The notes below the pieces were generated by a model, which had not been told where the DNA came from, searched no databases, and saw only the letters and a program-made list of their open reading frames with translations. Positions 8,401 to 15,672 of a stretch of DNA of 31,115 nucleotides are shown piece by piece. Both the position numbers and the translations under genes were made by a program. The stretch's first letter is position 1. Every line of letters begins with the position of its first letter. This DNA is from Zeimonas sp035303885 (GTDB taxonomy: Bacteria; Pseudomonadota; Gammaproteobacteria; Burkholderiales; Burkholderiaceae_E): positions 1-31,115 of the forward strand of contig DATGRE010000039.1 of assembly GCA_035303885.1 (NCBI GenBank), written 5' to 3'.

Positions 8401-9127
8401 GCACGTCTACGGCGGCGACCTCGACGGCAACGTCTGGCGCTTCGACATCGTGGCCGGTACGGCGACGAGGATCACGACCATCGGCAAGGGCGACGTGCCC
8501 ACCCAGCCGATCACGACGAAGCCCGAGCTGGCCGAGGTGAAGATCGGCGGCACGCCCACCCGCGTGATCCTGGTCGGCACCGGCAAGTACCTCGGTACGA
8601 GCGACATCGGTTCGAAGGGCCGGATGTCGCTCTACGCGATCAAGGACGATCTCGCTTCACCGCCCTACGGCAACTTCCGCTCCCATCCCGACGTGGTCGT
8701 GCAGAACCTCTCCGGGGACGTCGGAAGCCGGCAGATCGCCTACACGGCGATGACCGCGGACAAGATCGGCTGGTACATGGACCTCGACGCTCAGGACGGC
8801 GAGCGCGTCAACGTCGACCCGAAGTTCCAGATGGGCTGGTGGGTCGTGCCGAGCAACATCCCCGATCCGAACGTGTGCAACATCGGCGGCACCAGCTGGC
8901 TCTATTTCGTCGATCCGTGGCCGCTCAAGACGAAGGCTTCCGATCAGGGGCTGATCGTCAACGTCGGGAACGCGCTGATCGTCGGGATCAACATCGTCAA
9001 GCTCCCGAACGGCAAGGCGGTGACGATCGTGACGACCTCGGATGCGAAATATCCGGTGTTCGGCAATCCGATGGCACCACAGGCGGCGAAGGTGCGGCGC
9101 CTGCACTGGCGCGAGCTGACGCGCTGA
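5468..9127 (+). CDS. pilY1: Type IV pilus tip adhesin/assembly protein PilY1
   Basis: A 1219-residue exported protein. GTG start with GAGGA seven bases upstream; signal peptide of about 21 residues ending AWGA. A von Willebrand A-like domain begins with NVMIILDDSGSM, whose D48-x-S50-x-S52 matches a MIDAS metal site. A Ser/Thr-rich module at about residues 203-292 appears inserted into that domain. The C-terminal half (from about residue 720) is the PilY1 beta-propeller, with YAGANDGMLHAFDGDTGDEL near 790, GGLGKGGRAYYALDVTDP near 865, and GGDLDGNVWRFD near 980. PilY1 caps the pilus with the minor pilins, controls extension and retraction, and can act as a surface adhesin or mechanosensor. The length and domain order are normal for the family. 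Last gene of the operon. Confidence 0.95.
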   Translation: MVRESLRFLALSLALAPMAWGATVDLADKPLASGTSGEVKPNVMIILDDSGSMSFTYMPDEAVKFHGKYGYVSSHCNAIYYDPDTVYKPPVHADGTPYPEAEFSAAKDNGFDSSSSSRDLNDEFMANRFSPESANKTYNDNSRKPYTHSPLGPSGAYYYVYTGTQTTKNYLNTKSKFYEECNSAFGSATGSAVFTKRRLASTMTTTITVSGGSNTSVSSIRVNGVELLTGATQSSSDSNTVASRIAAKIGLNGYSATASDNTVTITGPASAANHTPVIKQTGSKTFTVDVFPDTDPAKLRNFANWYSYYRARLLAAKTAVGHALAGLSEPSNYRIGYTTHSYTGTDSSKSSFQRIDDFCDAGAGCDQRRTIYDKLYGAGASGGTPLRAALSKVGRIYAGKGQDDPVQYSCQQNFAILTTDGFWNGDAGYKLDGKSSIGNQDGSLPRPMWDGTAGGKGGSSNSLADVAAYYYETDLRTQALGNCTGATVNGKTYDVCENNVPGAGIDTATHQHMTTFTLGLGIDGTLKYCENYDSGSCADFEAIRQGTKTWPAPKADDLTTVDDLWHAAVNGRGRYFSAQSPDSLAKGLQKALGGVSARTASAAAAATSNLEPVAGDNYAYVAMYTTVDWDGEIAARELDLGTGTVSETGIWSARAKVDGKVSAATDSRKILFNAGGTLKDFTAGNLASQIADKYFEPGPDNPKGALSHYADLTADEQAQATSASIIGFIRGQTQHEDEGGNTWRLYRDRKHALGDIVNAAPVYVRKPPFTYSDDNYAKFAENNQGRKPVVYAGANDGMLHAFDGDTGDELWAFIPSAVIPDLYKLADRSYSSNHRFLVDGPLTASDVCLNPSNACNANQWRTILVGGLGKGGRAYYALDVTDPSSPKLLWEFTDPNLGYSYGNAVITKRAGQWVVIVASGYNNVSPGDGKARLFVLKASDGTKLAEIVTDDSLTDPSRSGIARINNWVDETMFDNSTQHVYGGDLDGNVWRFDIVAGTATRITTIGKGDVPTQPITTKPELAEVKIGGTPTRVILVGTGKYLGTSDIGSKGRMSLYAIKDDLASPPYGNFRSHPDVVVQNLSGDVGSRQIAYTAMTADKIGWYMDLDAQDGERVNVDPKFQMGWWVVPSNIPDPNVCNIGGTSWLYFVDPWPLKTKASDQGLIVNVGNALIVGINIVKLPNGKAVTIVTTSDAKYPVFGNPMAPQAAKVRRLHWRELTR

Positions 9128-9145
9128 AGTCGATGCGACGGGCGG

Positions 9146-9165
9146 GCGGCGCGGGAACGCGCCGC
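9146..9165 (+). terminator. Hairpin terminator after pilY1
   Basis: A perfect 8-bp GC-only stem (GCGGCGCG / CGCGCCGC) closed by a GGAA tetraloop lies 18 bases after the pilY1 stop and is followed by TTA. The U-tract is very short, so it may pause or stabilise the 3' end as much as terminate. It sits between convergent operons, where a terminator is expected. Confidence 0.55.
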
Positions 9166-9200
9166 TTAGCTCGCCGACGGTTCCGACGAACGTCCCTCTA

Positions 9201-9278
9201 CGGGCGCCGCCGGCGCCCGTCCCAACGCCTCGGGCGCCGACGGCACCCGCACCACACCTCGGGCGCCGACGGCACCCG
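9201..9278 (-). repeat. Three-unit hairpin array at the 3' end of glcF
   Basis: Three near-identical 19-base imperfect palindromes start at 9201, 9231 and 9260 (spacing 30 and 29 bases). The unit is CGGGCGCCGACGGCACCCG in copies 2 and 3, which are identical. In copy 1 both variable positions restore perfect symmetry, giving a 9-bp stem (9200-9208 with 9212-9220). On the minus strand, the glcF transcript sense, the A in copies 2 and 3 becomes a G-U pair, so each unit folds stably. The last base of the array abuts the glcF stop codon. It may serve as a transcription end or an RNA stabiliser for glcDEF. No T-tract is present. Confidence 0.6.
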
Positions 9279-10523
9279 TCAGCGCCCGCCCAGCGCGTCG
9301 TCGACCCACTCGATCCAATGCCGCACCGGCGTCGCGGTGCCGGCCTGCAGGTGCGCGATGCAGCCGACGTTCGCCGACAGGATCTGCGCCGGCCCGCCCG
9401 CGTGCAGCGCCTCGAGCTTGTTCGTGCGCAGCTGCTTGGCGAGCGCGGGCTGCAGCACCGAATAGGTGCCCGCCGAGCCGCAGCACAGATGCGCATCGGG
9501 AACGTACAGCGGCGCGACGCCGATCGACGCGAACCAGCTCTCGACCGCGCCCCGGATGCGCTGTCCGTGCTGCAGCGTGCACGGCGGATGGAAGGCGATG
9601 CGCGAAGCGGCCGCTTCGCGGCGCGCGTATGCGCGGATCGTCTCGACGTGCGGTGCGAGCTCGCGCGGCAGCCACTCGGCCGGGTCGCGCGTCGCCTCGA
9701 CGACGCGCTTCGCCTTCGCGGCATAGGCCGGATCCGCGCGCAGCAGGTGTGCATATTCCTTGACCATCGCGCCGCAGCCCGACGCGTTCACCAGCACGAT
9801 CTCGACGCCCGCGTCCAGGTGCGGGATCCATGCGTCGATGTTGCGCCGTGCCTGCGCGAGCGCACCCTCGGTGTCGTTCAGGTGATGACGGATCGCGCCG
9901 CAACAGCCCGAGCGCCGCTCGATCAGGACCTCGATGCCGAGGCGGTCGAGCACGCGAGCGGTGGCGGCGTCGATCGACGGCAGCATCGCGCCTTGCGTGC
10001 AGGAATTCAGCAGCAGCACCTTGCGCGCGTGCGTTCGCGTCGGCCACGGCCCCGGGTCACGCCTGCGCGGCACCTTGTCGCGCAGCACCTCGGGCAGCAG
10101 CGGACGCACCCACTGTCCGAGGCGCATCGCGGGTCCGAACAGCCAGCGCCGCGTCAGCCCCTCGCGCAGCGCCGCGCGCACGATCCGCTCGCGCAGCGGC
10201 CGGCGCACCTGTTCCTCGACGAGCTTGCGCCCGACATCGACCAGATGGCCGTACTCCACCCCGGACGGACAGGTCGTCTCGCAGTTGCGGCAGGTCAGGC
10301 ATCGATCGAGATGCTCGAGCGTCGAAAGCGTCGGCGTGTCGCCTTCGACGACCTGCTTCATCAGGTAGATGCGGCCGCGCGGGCTGTCGCGCTCGTCGCC
10401 GAGCAGCAGGTAGGTCGGACAGGTGGCGAGACAGAAGCCGCAATGCACGCAGCGGCGCAGGTTCAATTCGGCGTCTTCGCCGTCGGGCGTGCCGACCAGC
10501 CAGTCGGCGAGATGGGTTTCCAC
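9279..10523 (-). CDS. glcF: Glycolate oxidase iron-sulfur subunit
   Basis: 414 residues, close to the usual length of about 407. It carries electrons from the flavin subunits of glycolate oxidase to the membrane quinone pool. Two 4Fe-4S motifs are clear: C25-x2-C28-x2-C31-x3-C35-P and C75-x2-C78-x2-C81-x3-C85-P. Two CCG-type cysteine-rich domains follow, seen as SGCCGAIRHHL and HLCCGSAGTYS. I chose the GTG start at 10523 (METHLADWLVGTPDG), 23 bases after the glcE stop, because it gives the family N-terminus; a longer open frame upstream lies inside glcE and is arginine-rich noise. It is the third gene of glcD-glcE-glcF. Confidence 0.93.
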   Translation of the reverse strand: METHLADWLVGTPDGEDAELNLRRCVHCGFCLATCPTYLLLGDERDSPRGRIYLMKQVVEGDTPTLSTLEHLDRCLTCRNCETTCPSGVEYGHLVDVGRKLVEEQVRRPLRERIVRAALREGLTRRWLFGPAMRLGQWVRPLLPEVLRDKVPRRRDPGPWPTRTHARKVLLLNSCTQGAMLPSIDAATARVLDRLGIEVLIERRSGCCGAIRHHLNDTEGALAQARRNIDAWIPHLDAGVEIVLVNASGCGAMVKEYAHLLRADPAYAAKAKRVVEATRDPAEWLPRELAPHVETIRAYARREAAASRIAFHPPCTLQHGQRIRGAVESWFASIGVAPLYVPDAHLCCGSAGTYSVLQPALAKQLRTNKLEALHAGGPAQILSANVGCIAHLQAGTATPVRHWIEWVDDALGGR

Positions 10524-10546
10524 GGTCGGTTCGTCGGGCTTCTGTC

Positions 10547-11641
10547 TCAGAGATCCGGATACATGCGCCCGCGGTTGAACACGCCCGACGGGTCGAAGGC
10601 GTGCTTCAGCGCCCGGTGCACGCGCCGGTTCGCCTCGGGCAGCGGATGGAAGACGCCCGCCGAACGGTCTCCGCCGCGGAACAGCGTCGCCGTGCCGCCG
10701 ACCCGTTCGCATTCGGCGCGGATGCGCGCCGCGTCGGCGTCGCCGCGCAGCCAGCGCTGCGCGCCGGCCCATTCGACGAGCACGCGTCCGGGCAGCTCGA
10801 GCCAGGGCGCCGTCGACGGCAGCGACAGGCGCCAGAGCGGCTGGTCGCCGGCGAAGAACGCATCCTCGTGCTCGCGCAGCGCGCGCCAGCGATGCGCCGC
10901 TTCGTCGTCATCGATGCGCACCGCCCCGTGCTCGCGCGCGAACCGCGCAAGCGCCGCCTCCACCGCCGGCGCGGCGCCCGAGAAGCGCACCCACGCCTGA
11001 CCGTCGTGCCAGCGGGTGGCCGAGATCGGCAGCGGCTCGGCGCACCAGCGGTTCATCGTGCCGATCGCACGCGAGGCATCGAGCGGCAGCCGCACGCTCG
11101 CCTCGCGCATCGGGCGCGGCAGCACCTTCAGAGAGACGTCGACGATCGGCCCGAGGATGCCCAGCGATCCGCACAGCAGCCGGGAGACGTCGTAGCCGGC
11201 GACGTTCTTCATCACCTGGCCGCCGAAGCGCAGCACGCGACCCTGCGCGTCGAGGATCGTCGCGCCGAGGACGAAATCGCGCACGGCGCCGGCGCTCGCA
11301 CGGCGCGGTCCCGAGAGCCCGGCGGCGACGACGCCGCCGATCGTCGCCGCCTCGCCGAAGGCCGGCGGCTCGAACGCGAGCATCTGCGCATGCGCGGCGA
11401 GCGCCTCGTGCACCTCGGCGAGCGGCGTGCCGCCGCGCACCTGGATCACGAGCTCGGTGGGCTCGTAGGAGACGATGCCGCGCAGCGCGCGCAGATCGAG
11501 CGGCTCGCCCTGCGGCGTCTCGCCGTAGAAGTCCTTCGTCGCGCCGCCGACGAGGCGCAGCGCGCGGCGGTCGGTCACCGCCGCGCGGATGGCGTCGCGA
11601 ATCGTCTCGAGCGCGGGGTCGGCTTCGGTGACGGCGCTCAT
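10547..11641 (-). CDS. glcE: Glycolate oxidase FAD-binding subunit
   Basis: 364 residues (E. coli GlcE is about 350). It has the PCMH-type FAD-binding fold: LRLVGGATKDFYG (the equivalent of the pyrophosphate loop), IVSYEPTELVIQVRGGTPLAEV, and ATIGGVVAAGLSGPRR. FGGQVMKNVAGYDVSRLLCGSLGILG is the highly typical GlcE stretch, and the C-terminus FDPSGVFNRGRMYPDL is the family signature. GlcE is a shortened relative of GlcD and acts with it in the glycolate oxidase complex. The ATG has GGAGAG seven bases upstream. It lies 79 bases downstream of glcD; that gap carries a duplicated 12-mer (GATCGTCTCCCG at 11682 and 11697). Confidence 0.93.
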   Translation of the reverse strand: MSAVTEADPALETIRDAIRAAVTDRRALRLVGGATKDFYGETPQGEPLDLRALRGIVSYEPTELVIQVRGGTPLAEVHEALAAHAQMLAFEPPAFGEAATIGGVVAAGLSGPRRASAGAVRDFVLGATILDAQGRVLRFGGQVMKNVAGYDVSRLLCGSLGILGPIVDVSLKVLPRPMREASVRLPLDASRAIGTMNRWCAEPLPISATRWHDGQAWVRFSGAAPAVEAALARFAREHGAVRIDDDEAAHRWRALREHEDAFFAGDQPLWRLSLPSTAPWLELPGRVLVEWAGAQRWLRGDADAARIRAECERVGGTATLFRGGDRSAGVFHPLPEANRRVHRALKHAFDPSGVFNRGRMYPDL

Positions 11642-11720
11642 GGCGCGGCTCTCCGTACGCAAGGAGCCGTCGGCAGGCGCGGATCGTCTCCCGATCGATC
11701 GTCTCCCGGACGTGCGCGCA

Positions 11721-13253
11721 TCAGAACCTCGGCAGATCGGGAAACGGCAGCCGTCCCCCGCGCACGTGCATGCGTCCGTACTCCGCGCAGCGTGCGAGCG
11801 TGGGGATCGCCTTGCCCGGGTTGAGGATGCCGGCAGGGTCGAAGGCGCGCTTGACCGCGAAGAAGGTCTCGAGCTCCTCGGGCGTGAACTGCGCGCACAT
11901 CGATTCGATCTTCTCGATGCCCACGCCGTGTTCGCCGGTGACGGTGCCGCCGAGCTCGACGCACAGCTCGAGGATCTCGGCGCCGAAGCGCTCGGCGCGC
12001 TGCCACTGGTCGGCGTCGTTCGCATCGAACAGGATCAGCGGATGCAGATTGCCGTCGCCGGCATGAAAGACGTTGATGCAGCGAAGCGCGTAGCGGTCTT
12101 CCATGCCGCTGATCGCCTCGAGCATGCGCCCGATCATCCGCCGCGGAATCGTGCCGTCCATGCAGTAGTAGTCGGGCGACAGTCGGCCCGCCGCGGGAAA
12201 CGCGTTCTTGCGCCCCGACCAGAACAGCAGCCGCTCGGCCTCCGAGCCTGAGACGCGGATCGCGGTCGCGCCGGCCGCGCGCAGCACCTGCTCCATCCGC
12301 TCGATCTCGTCGGCGACCTCCTCGGGCGTGCCGTCGGACTCCGCCAGCAGGATCGCGGAAGCCTCGAGATCGTAGCCGGCGCCGACGAACTGCTCGACGG
12401 CGATCGTCGCCTTGCGGTCCATCATCTCGAGACCGGCCGGGATGATGCCGGCGGCAATGATCGCCGCCACCGCATCGCCGGCCGTGACCACGTCGTCGAA
12501 CGAAGCCATCAGCACGCGGGCGAGCTGCGGCGTCGGCACGAGCTTCACGGTGACCTCGGTGACGACGGCGAGCATCCCTTCCGAGCCGATCGCCAACGCG
12601 AGCAGGTCGAGTCCGGCGGTGTCCAGCGCCTCGGAGCCGAATTCGATCGGCTCGCCCTCGCTCGTGAATCCGCGTACGCGAAGAACGTTGTGCACGGTGA
12701 GGCCGTATTTCAGGCAGTGCACGCCACCGGAGTTCTCCGCGACGTTGCCGCCGATCGAACAGGCGATCTGCGAAGAGGGATCCGGCGCGTAGTAGAGGCG
12801 ATGCGTGGCGGCCGCTTCGGAGATCGCGAGGTTGCGCACGCCCGGCTGCACGCGCGCAACGCGGGCGACCGGATCGATCGACAGGATCCGGTTGAACTTC
12901 GCCATCGACAGCACGACACCCGCGGCGTGCGGCATCGATCCGCCCGAGAGGCTGGTGCCCGCACCGCGCGGCACCACCGGCACGTCGAGCGCGTGGCAGA
13001 CCTGAAGCAGCGCGCGCACCTGGTCCTCGCTCTCGGGCAGCGCAACGGCGAGCGGCAGCTGGCGATACGCGCTCAGTCCGTCGCACTCGTACGGCCGCGT
13101 GTCCTCGGTCCGGTACAGCAGGCAATGCGCGGGGAGGATCGCGGCGAGCCGCTCGATGACGGTACGCCGCCGCGCGGCGTCGGGCGCCGCGAAAGGATCG
13201 GCGTGACGCGACTGCGCGCCCACCGGTGACGGCTGCGGGAGTACGTCGTTCAT
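11721..13253 (-). CDS. glcD: Glycolate oxidase subunit GlcD, FAD-linked
   Basis: 510 residues (about 499 in E. coli). It oxidises glycolate to glyoxylate. The FAD-binding PCMH domain shows VPVVPRGAGTSLSGGSMPHA, QIACSIGGNVAENSGGVHCLKYG and LALAIGSEGMLAVVTEVTVKL. The C-terminal FAD-linked oxidase domain shows INVFHAGDGNLHPLI, GGTVTGEHGVGIEKI and AFDPAGILNPGKAIPT, including the His and Glu of GEHGVG conserved in the active site. The ATG at 13253 gives the expected length; its ribosome site is weak. First gene of the glcDEF operon, 179 bases downstream of the esterase on the same strand. A second, more distant paralog lies at 27096-28505. Confidence 0.95.
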   Translation of the reverse strand: MNDVLPQPSPVGAQSRHADPFAAPDAARRRTVIERLAAILPAHCLLYRTEDTRPYECDGLSAYRQLPLAVALPESEDQVRALLQVCHALDVPVVPRGAGTSLSGGSMPHAAGVVLSMAKFNRILSIDPVARVARVQPGVRNLAISEAAATHRLYYAPDPSSQIACSIGGNVAENSGGVHCLKYGLTVHNVLRVRGFTSEGEPIEFGSEALDTAGLDLLALAIGSEGMLAVVTEVTVKLVPTPQLARVLMASFDDVVTAGDAVAAIIAAGIIPAGLEMMDRKATIAVEQFVGAGYDLEASAILLAESDGTPEEVADEIERMEQVLRAAGATAIRVSGSEAERLLFWSGRKNAFPAAGRLSPDYYCMDGTIPRRMIGRMLEAISGMEDRYALRCINVFHAGDGNLHPLILFDANDADQWQRAERFGAEILELCVELGGTVTGEHGVGIEKIESMCAQFTPEELETFFAVKRAFDPAGILNPGKAIPTLARCAEYGRMHVRGGRLPFPDLPRF

Positions 13254-13320
13254 CGTGCTTCGGGCTTCGCTCTCGCGAGGCGATTCGGACTCCGGCGAAA
13301 ACCTCGCCGGAACGAGACGC

Positions 13321-13326
13321 ATCATA
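13321..13326 (-). promoter_or_regulatory. Possible -10 box for glcDEF
   Basis: Reading the minus strand, TATGAT lies about 68 bases upstream of the glcD ATG, in the otherwise GC-rich 179-base gap. No convincing -35 box is at the usual distance, so the promoter would need an activator. Downstream in the leader is a small hairpin (CCGGCGA ... TCGCCGG). I see no GlcC-type operator with confidence. Confidence 0.3.
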
Positions 13327-13432
13327 GCGGGTATGCGCACATTCTTCCCGATGCGCGCCTCCCGGAGCGGTCGCTCGCCGGTGCCGCTTCGCGCATGGCC
13401 GAAGGAAACGTCGTCCGGCGACGGCGCCGGGC

Positions 13433-14095
13433 TCAGAGCACCGATTCGAGCCAGGCGGCGATGTCGGCGATCTCCTCCGGGCAGACCGCATGCCCCATCG
13501 GGTACGCGTGGAACTGCACGCGGTAGCCGAGCGATTCGAGAATCGCGCACGACTGCCTCGCGCGCGCGATGTCGACCATCTCGTCGTGCGTTCCGTGCCC
13601 GTAGAAAATGGGCGCTCCTGCGTTGGCCGCGCTGCGCTCGTCGGCGAGCGTGGCATGCAGCGGCAGCCAGGTCGACAGCGCGAGGATGCCGGCGAGCGTC
13701 TCGTTGTACCGCAGACCGGTCTGCAGCGCGATCGCGCCGCCCTGCGAGAAGCCGGCCAGCACGATGCGCGAGGAGTCGATGCCGCGCGCGTTCTCGCGGC
13801 GCACGAGCGCCTCGAGCAGGCGCTGCGACGCACGGATGCCGGCTTCGTCCTGCCGGGCACCGCCGAGCTCGACGATGTCGAACCAGGCGCGCATCGGCAT
13901 TCCGTAATTGATCGTCACCGGACGCACCGGCGCGTTCGGGAACACGAAGCGCACGCGCAACCGCGACGGCAGCCGCAGCTGCGGAACGATCGGCTCGAAA
14001 TCGTGCGCGTCGGCGCCCAGGCCGTGCAACCAGATCACCGCCGCATCCGGTCGCGCGCCGGTCTCGATCTCCAGCGTGTCGCCTGCCGCGGCCAT
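13433..14095 (-). CDS. Alpha/beta-hydrolase carboxylesterase (phospholipase/carboxylesterase family)
   Basis: 220 residues, the typical size for this family of cytoplasmic serine esterases (related to Pseudomonas carboxylesterase II and the acyl-protein thioesterases). It shows the oxyanion region VIWLHGLGADAHDFEP, then FPNAPVRPVTINYGMPMRAWFD. The catalytic triad is Ser117 in the nucleophile elbow GFSQGG, Asp171 in GHGTHDEMV and His202 in YPMGHAV. The ATG at 14095 has GGAGG six bases upstream. The gene points the same way as glcDEF and could supply read-through transcription, but nothing in its family links it to glycolate. The natural substrate cannot be read from the sequence. Confidence 0.92.
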   Translation of the reverse strand: MAAAGDTLEIETGARPDAAVIWLHGLGADAHDFEPIVPQLRLPSRLRVRFVFPNAPVRPVTINYGMPMRAWFDIVELGGARQDEAGIRASQRLLEALVRRENARGIDSSRIVLAGFSQGGAIALQTGLRYNETLAGILALSTWLPLHATLADERSAANAGAPIFYGHGTHDEMVDIARARQSCAILESLGYRVQFHAYPMGHAVCPEEIADIAAWLESVL

Positions 14096-14336
14096 GCTCA
14101 GCCTCCGGACGGCGACCGCCGCAACGTCTGTCCGCTTCGCAAGCGGCACGGATCGTCGACGCCGCTCCACGGCTCGAGCGAAGACGTCACGACACGCATA
14201 TCGAACTCTCCTCGATCCTGTTTCGACCGATCCCGATCGCCGTCGTCGGGTATCGCCATTGCTGCATTGCCAAACGAAGCGCATTCGCGCCGAGCGCTCC
14301 GTTCGGAGCAAACGTATCACCTGCGAGGAGCAGAGC
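14096..14336. promoter_or_regulatory. Divergent intergenic region with two small palindromes
   Basis: This 241-base region lies between the esterase (leftward) and the DUF2382 gene (rightward) and must hold both promoters. Visible structure: CCGCTTCGCAAGCGG near 14130 and the palindrome GCTCCGTTCGGAGC at 14296-14309, about 27 bases before the DUF2382 start. The second lies where an operator or leader hairpin would act. I could not assign -35/-10 boxes with confidence on either strand. Confidence 0.3.
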
Positions 14337-15398
14337 ATGCATACCACCTTGGTAGGAGTCTTCGAGAACCGACTTGCAGCGGAGAGAGCGCGCGAAGAGC
14401 TGCTTCGTGCCGGTTTCGCCGACGACGAGATCGATCTGCGCACGGGCGCGGACGATCGCGGCTGGCGCGTAGCCGACGATCGCCGCGCCTACGAGGACGA
14501 GACGCAGAGCACGGTCGGCGAGACCGTGGCCGACTGGTTCCGTTCGCTGTTCGGTCTGGACGACGACGAGGACGTCGGCATCTACACCGAAGCGGTCCGC
14601 CGCGGCGACAGCGTCGTCACCGTGCACACCGGCGACCAGGATCGCGTCGATCGCGCAGCCGACATCCTCGAGGCGTGCGGATCGATCGACATCGACGAAC
14701 AGGCGAACGAATGGCAGCAGCAAGGCTGGGCGCGTCCGTCGGCGAGCGATGCCGCCGGCGCCTCGAGGACGCCGCCGGCGGCGCCGCTCGGCGCCACTGC
14801 CGCTTCCGCCGCGGCGATGGGCGCCGCGTCCGCGCGCGACGCGGGCGAGACCGGCGGCAGCGCGCGCCGGGCGATGCCGGATTCACGCACGACACGGGCT
14901 GCTCCGTCGACGACGTCGAACGCGGACGCGATGCGTGCAGGCGCCGAGGAATTGCGCGACGGCGAGTCGCGAACGATCCCGGTGATCGAGGAGCGGCTTC
15001 GTGTCGGCAAGCGCATCGTCGGCCGCCGCCGCATGCGCGTGTACACACGGATGGTCGACGAGCCGGTGCAGGAGAACGTGCGCCTGACCGACGAACGCGT
15101 GCAGGTCGAGCATCGCGACGCCGACCGCCCCGCCACCGGCGACGACTATCGCGCCGCGCAGGGCAAGTCGATCGAAGTGACCGAGGGCAGCGAGGAACCC
15201 GTCGTCGCGAAGGACGCTCGCGTGGTCGGCGAGGTCGAGATCGGCAAGCGAAAGAGCGAGCACGAGGAGACCGTGCGCAGCACCGTGCGCAGGAGCGACG
15301 TCGAGGTACGCGAGCTCGGCGAGACCGACCGCACGGACGACAGGCCGAAGGGCCGACGCAAGCCCGGCGATCCGGGCCCAACGGACGGGACGCGATGA
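14337..15398 (+). CDS. DUF2382 (YsnF/AvaK-type) stress-associated protein
   Basis: 353 residues. ATG with GAGGAG six bases upstream. The N-terminal domain (about 1-120) starts MHTTLVGVFENRLAAERARE, a fold resembling the general-stress 17M/YflT type domain; it then has an acidic stretch FGLDDDEDVG and RRGDSVVTVHTGDQDRVDRA. A low-complexity Ala/Ser/Gly/Thr linker covers about 135-200. The C-terminal domain matches DUF2382: SRTIPVIEERLRVGKRIVGR, RMRVYTRMVDEPVQENVRL and a second half IEVTEGSEEPVVAKDARVVG ending ETVRSTVRRSDVEVREL. Such proteins are common in stress-tolerant bacteria, but their biochemical role is unknown. The C-terminal tail is highly charged. It stands alone between divergent and terminated neighbours. 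Confidence 0.88.
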   Translation: MHTTLVGVFENRLAAERAREELLRAGFADDEIDLRTGADDRGWRVADDRRAYEDETQSTVGETVADWFRSLFGLDDDEDVGIYTEAVRRGDSVVTVHTGDQDRVDRAADILEACGSIDIDEQANEWQQQGWARPSASDAAGASRTPPAAPLGATAASAAAMGAASARDAGETGGSARRAMPDSRTTRAAPSTTSNADAMRAGAEELRDGESRTIPVIEERLRVGKRIVGRRRMRVYTRMVDEPVQENVRLTDERVQVEHRDADRPATGDDYRAAQGKSIEVTEGSEEPVVAKDARVVGEVEIGKRKSEHEETVRSTVRRSDVEVRELGETDRTDDRPKGRRKPGDPGPTDGTR

Positions 15399-15424
15399 GC
15401 CTGCCGGCATTCCCGGCCCGGCAA

Positions 15425-15456
15425 CGGAAAGCGGCCGCTTCGTCGGCCGCTTTCCG
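15425..15456 (+). terminator. Intrinsic terminator after the DUF2382 gene
   Basis: A perfect 13-bp inverted repeat (arms 15425-15437 and 15444-15456, CGGAAAGCGGCCG and its complement) with a 6-base loop CTTCGT lies 26 bases after the stop codon. The descending arm ends GCTTTCCG and is followed by CTTCACC. This is the strongest terminator-like structure in the window. It isolates the gcv operon from upstream transcription. Confidence 0.8.
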
Positions 15457-15495
15457 CTTCACCGACCGATGCGCGGCGCTGCGCCCCGCGCGAAT

Positions 15496-15524
15496 TTGAC
15501 AGGCGGGTGCGGGCTCGGCATGCT
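15496..15524 (+). promoter_or_regulatory. Probable promoter of gcvHPT
   Basis: A perfect -35 hexamer TTGACA (15496-15501) is followed after 17 bases by CATGCT (15519-15524), a weak -10. It lies between the upstream terminator and the glycine riboswitch, exactly where the operon promoter must be. Transcription would begin near 15531, just before the aptamer. Confidence 0.55.
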
Positions 15525-15545
15525 GGCGCGCAGCCGTTCAGCCGC

Positions 15546-15640
15546 TGCGGGACAGACCGCTACACCGCGGCGTCGTCGACGCAGCGGGGCACGGCGCCGA
15601 AGGTGTATCGCCCCCGTAAACTCTCAGGCAAAAAGGGTAC
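15546..15640 (+). promoter_or_regulatory. Glycine riboswitch, single aptamer
   Basis: The leader of gcvH contains the conserved glycine-aptamer core: GCGGGACAGACCG at the 5' side, GCGCCGAAGG at 15594-15603, and AACTCTCAGGCAAAAAGG at 15619-15636. These blocks and their spacing are the signature of the gcv glycine riboswitch class, which normally turns expression on when glycine is abundant. Only one aptamer is visible, not the common tandem. It ends about 33 bases before the gcvH start. With no T-tract hairpin between aptamer and gene, control of translation initiation at the GGAG site is more likely than termination. Boundaries are approximate. Confidence 0.88.
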
Positions 15641-15672
15641 GCGCCACCGCGCGCCGCTTCCGGAGTCCCGAC

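Noticed and set aside
4442..8404. A 1320-codon frame antisense to pilW, pilX and pilY1
   Set aside because: It is a mirror of strongly biased codon use on the other strand, with Arg/Val/Ala-rich sequence and no recognisable domain, while the sense genes are unmistakable.
9201..9278. CRISPR-like array
   Set aside because: The three units are 19 bases with spacers of only 10-11 bases, the units are palindromic hairpins, and there are no cas genes.
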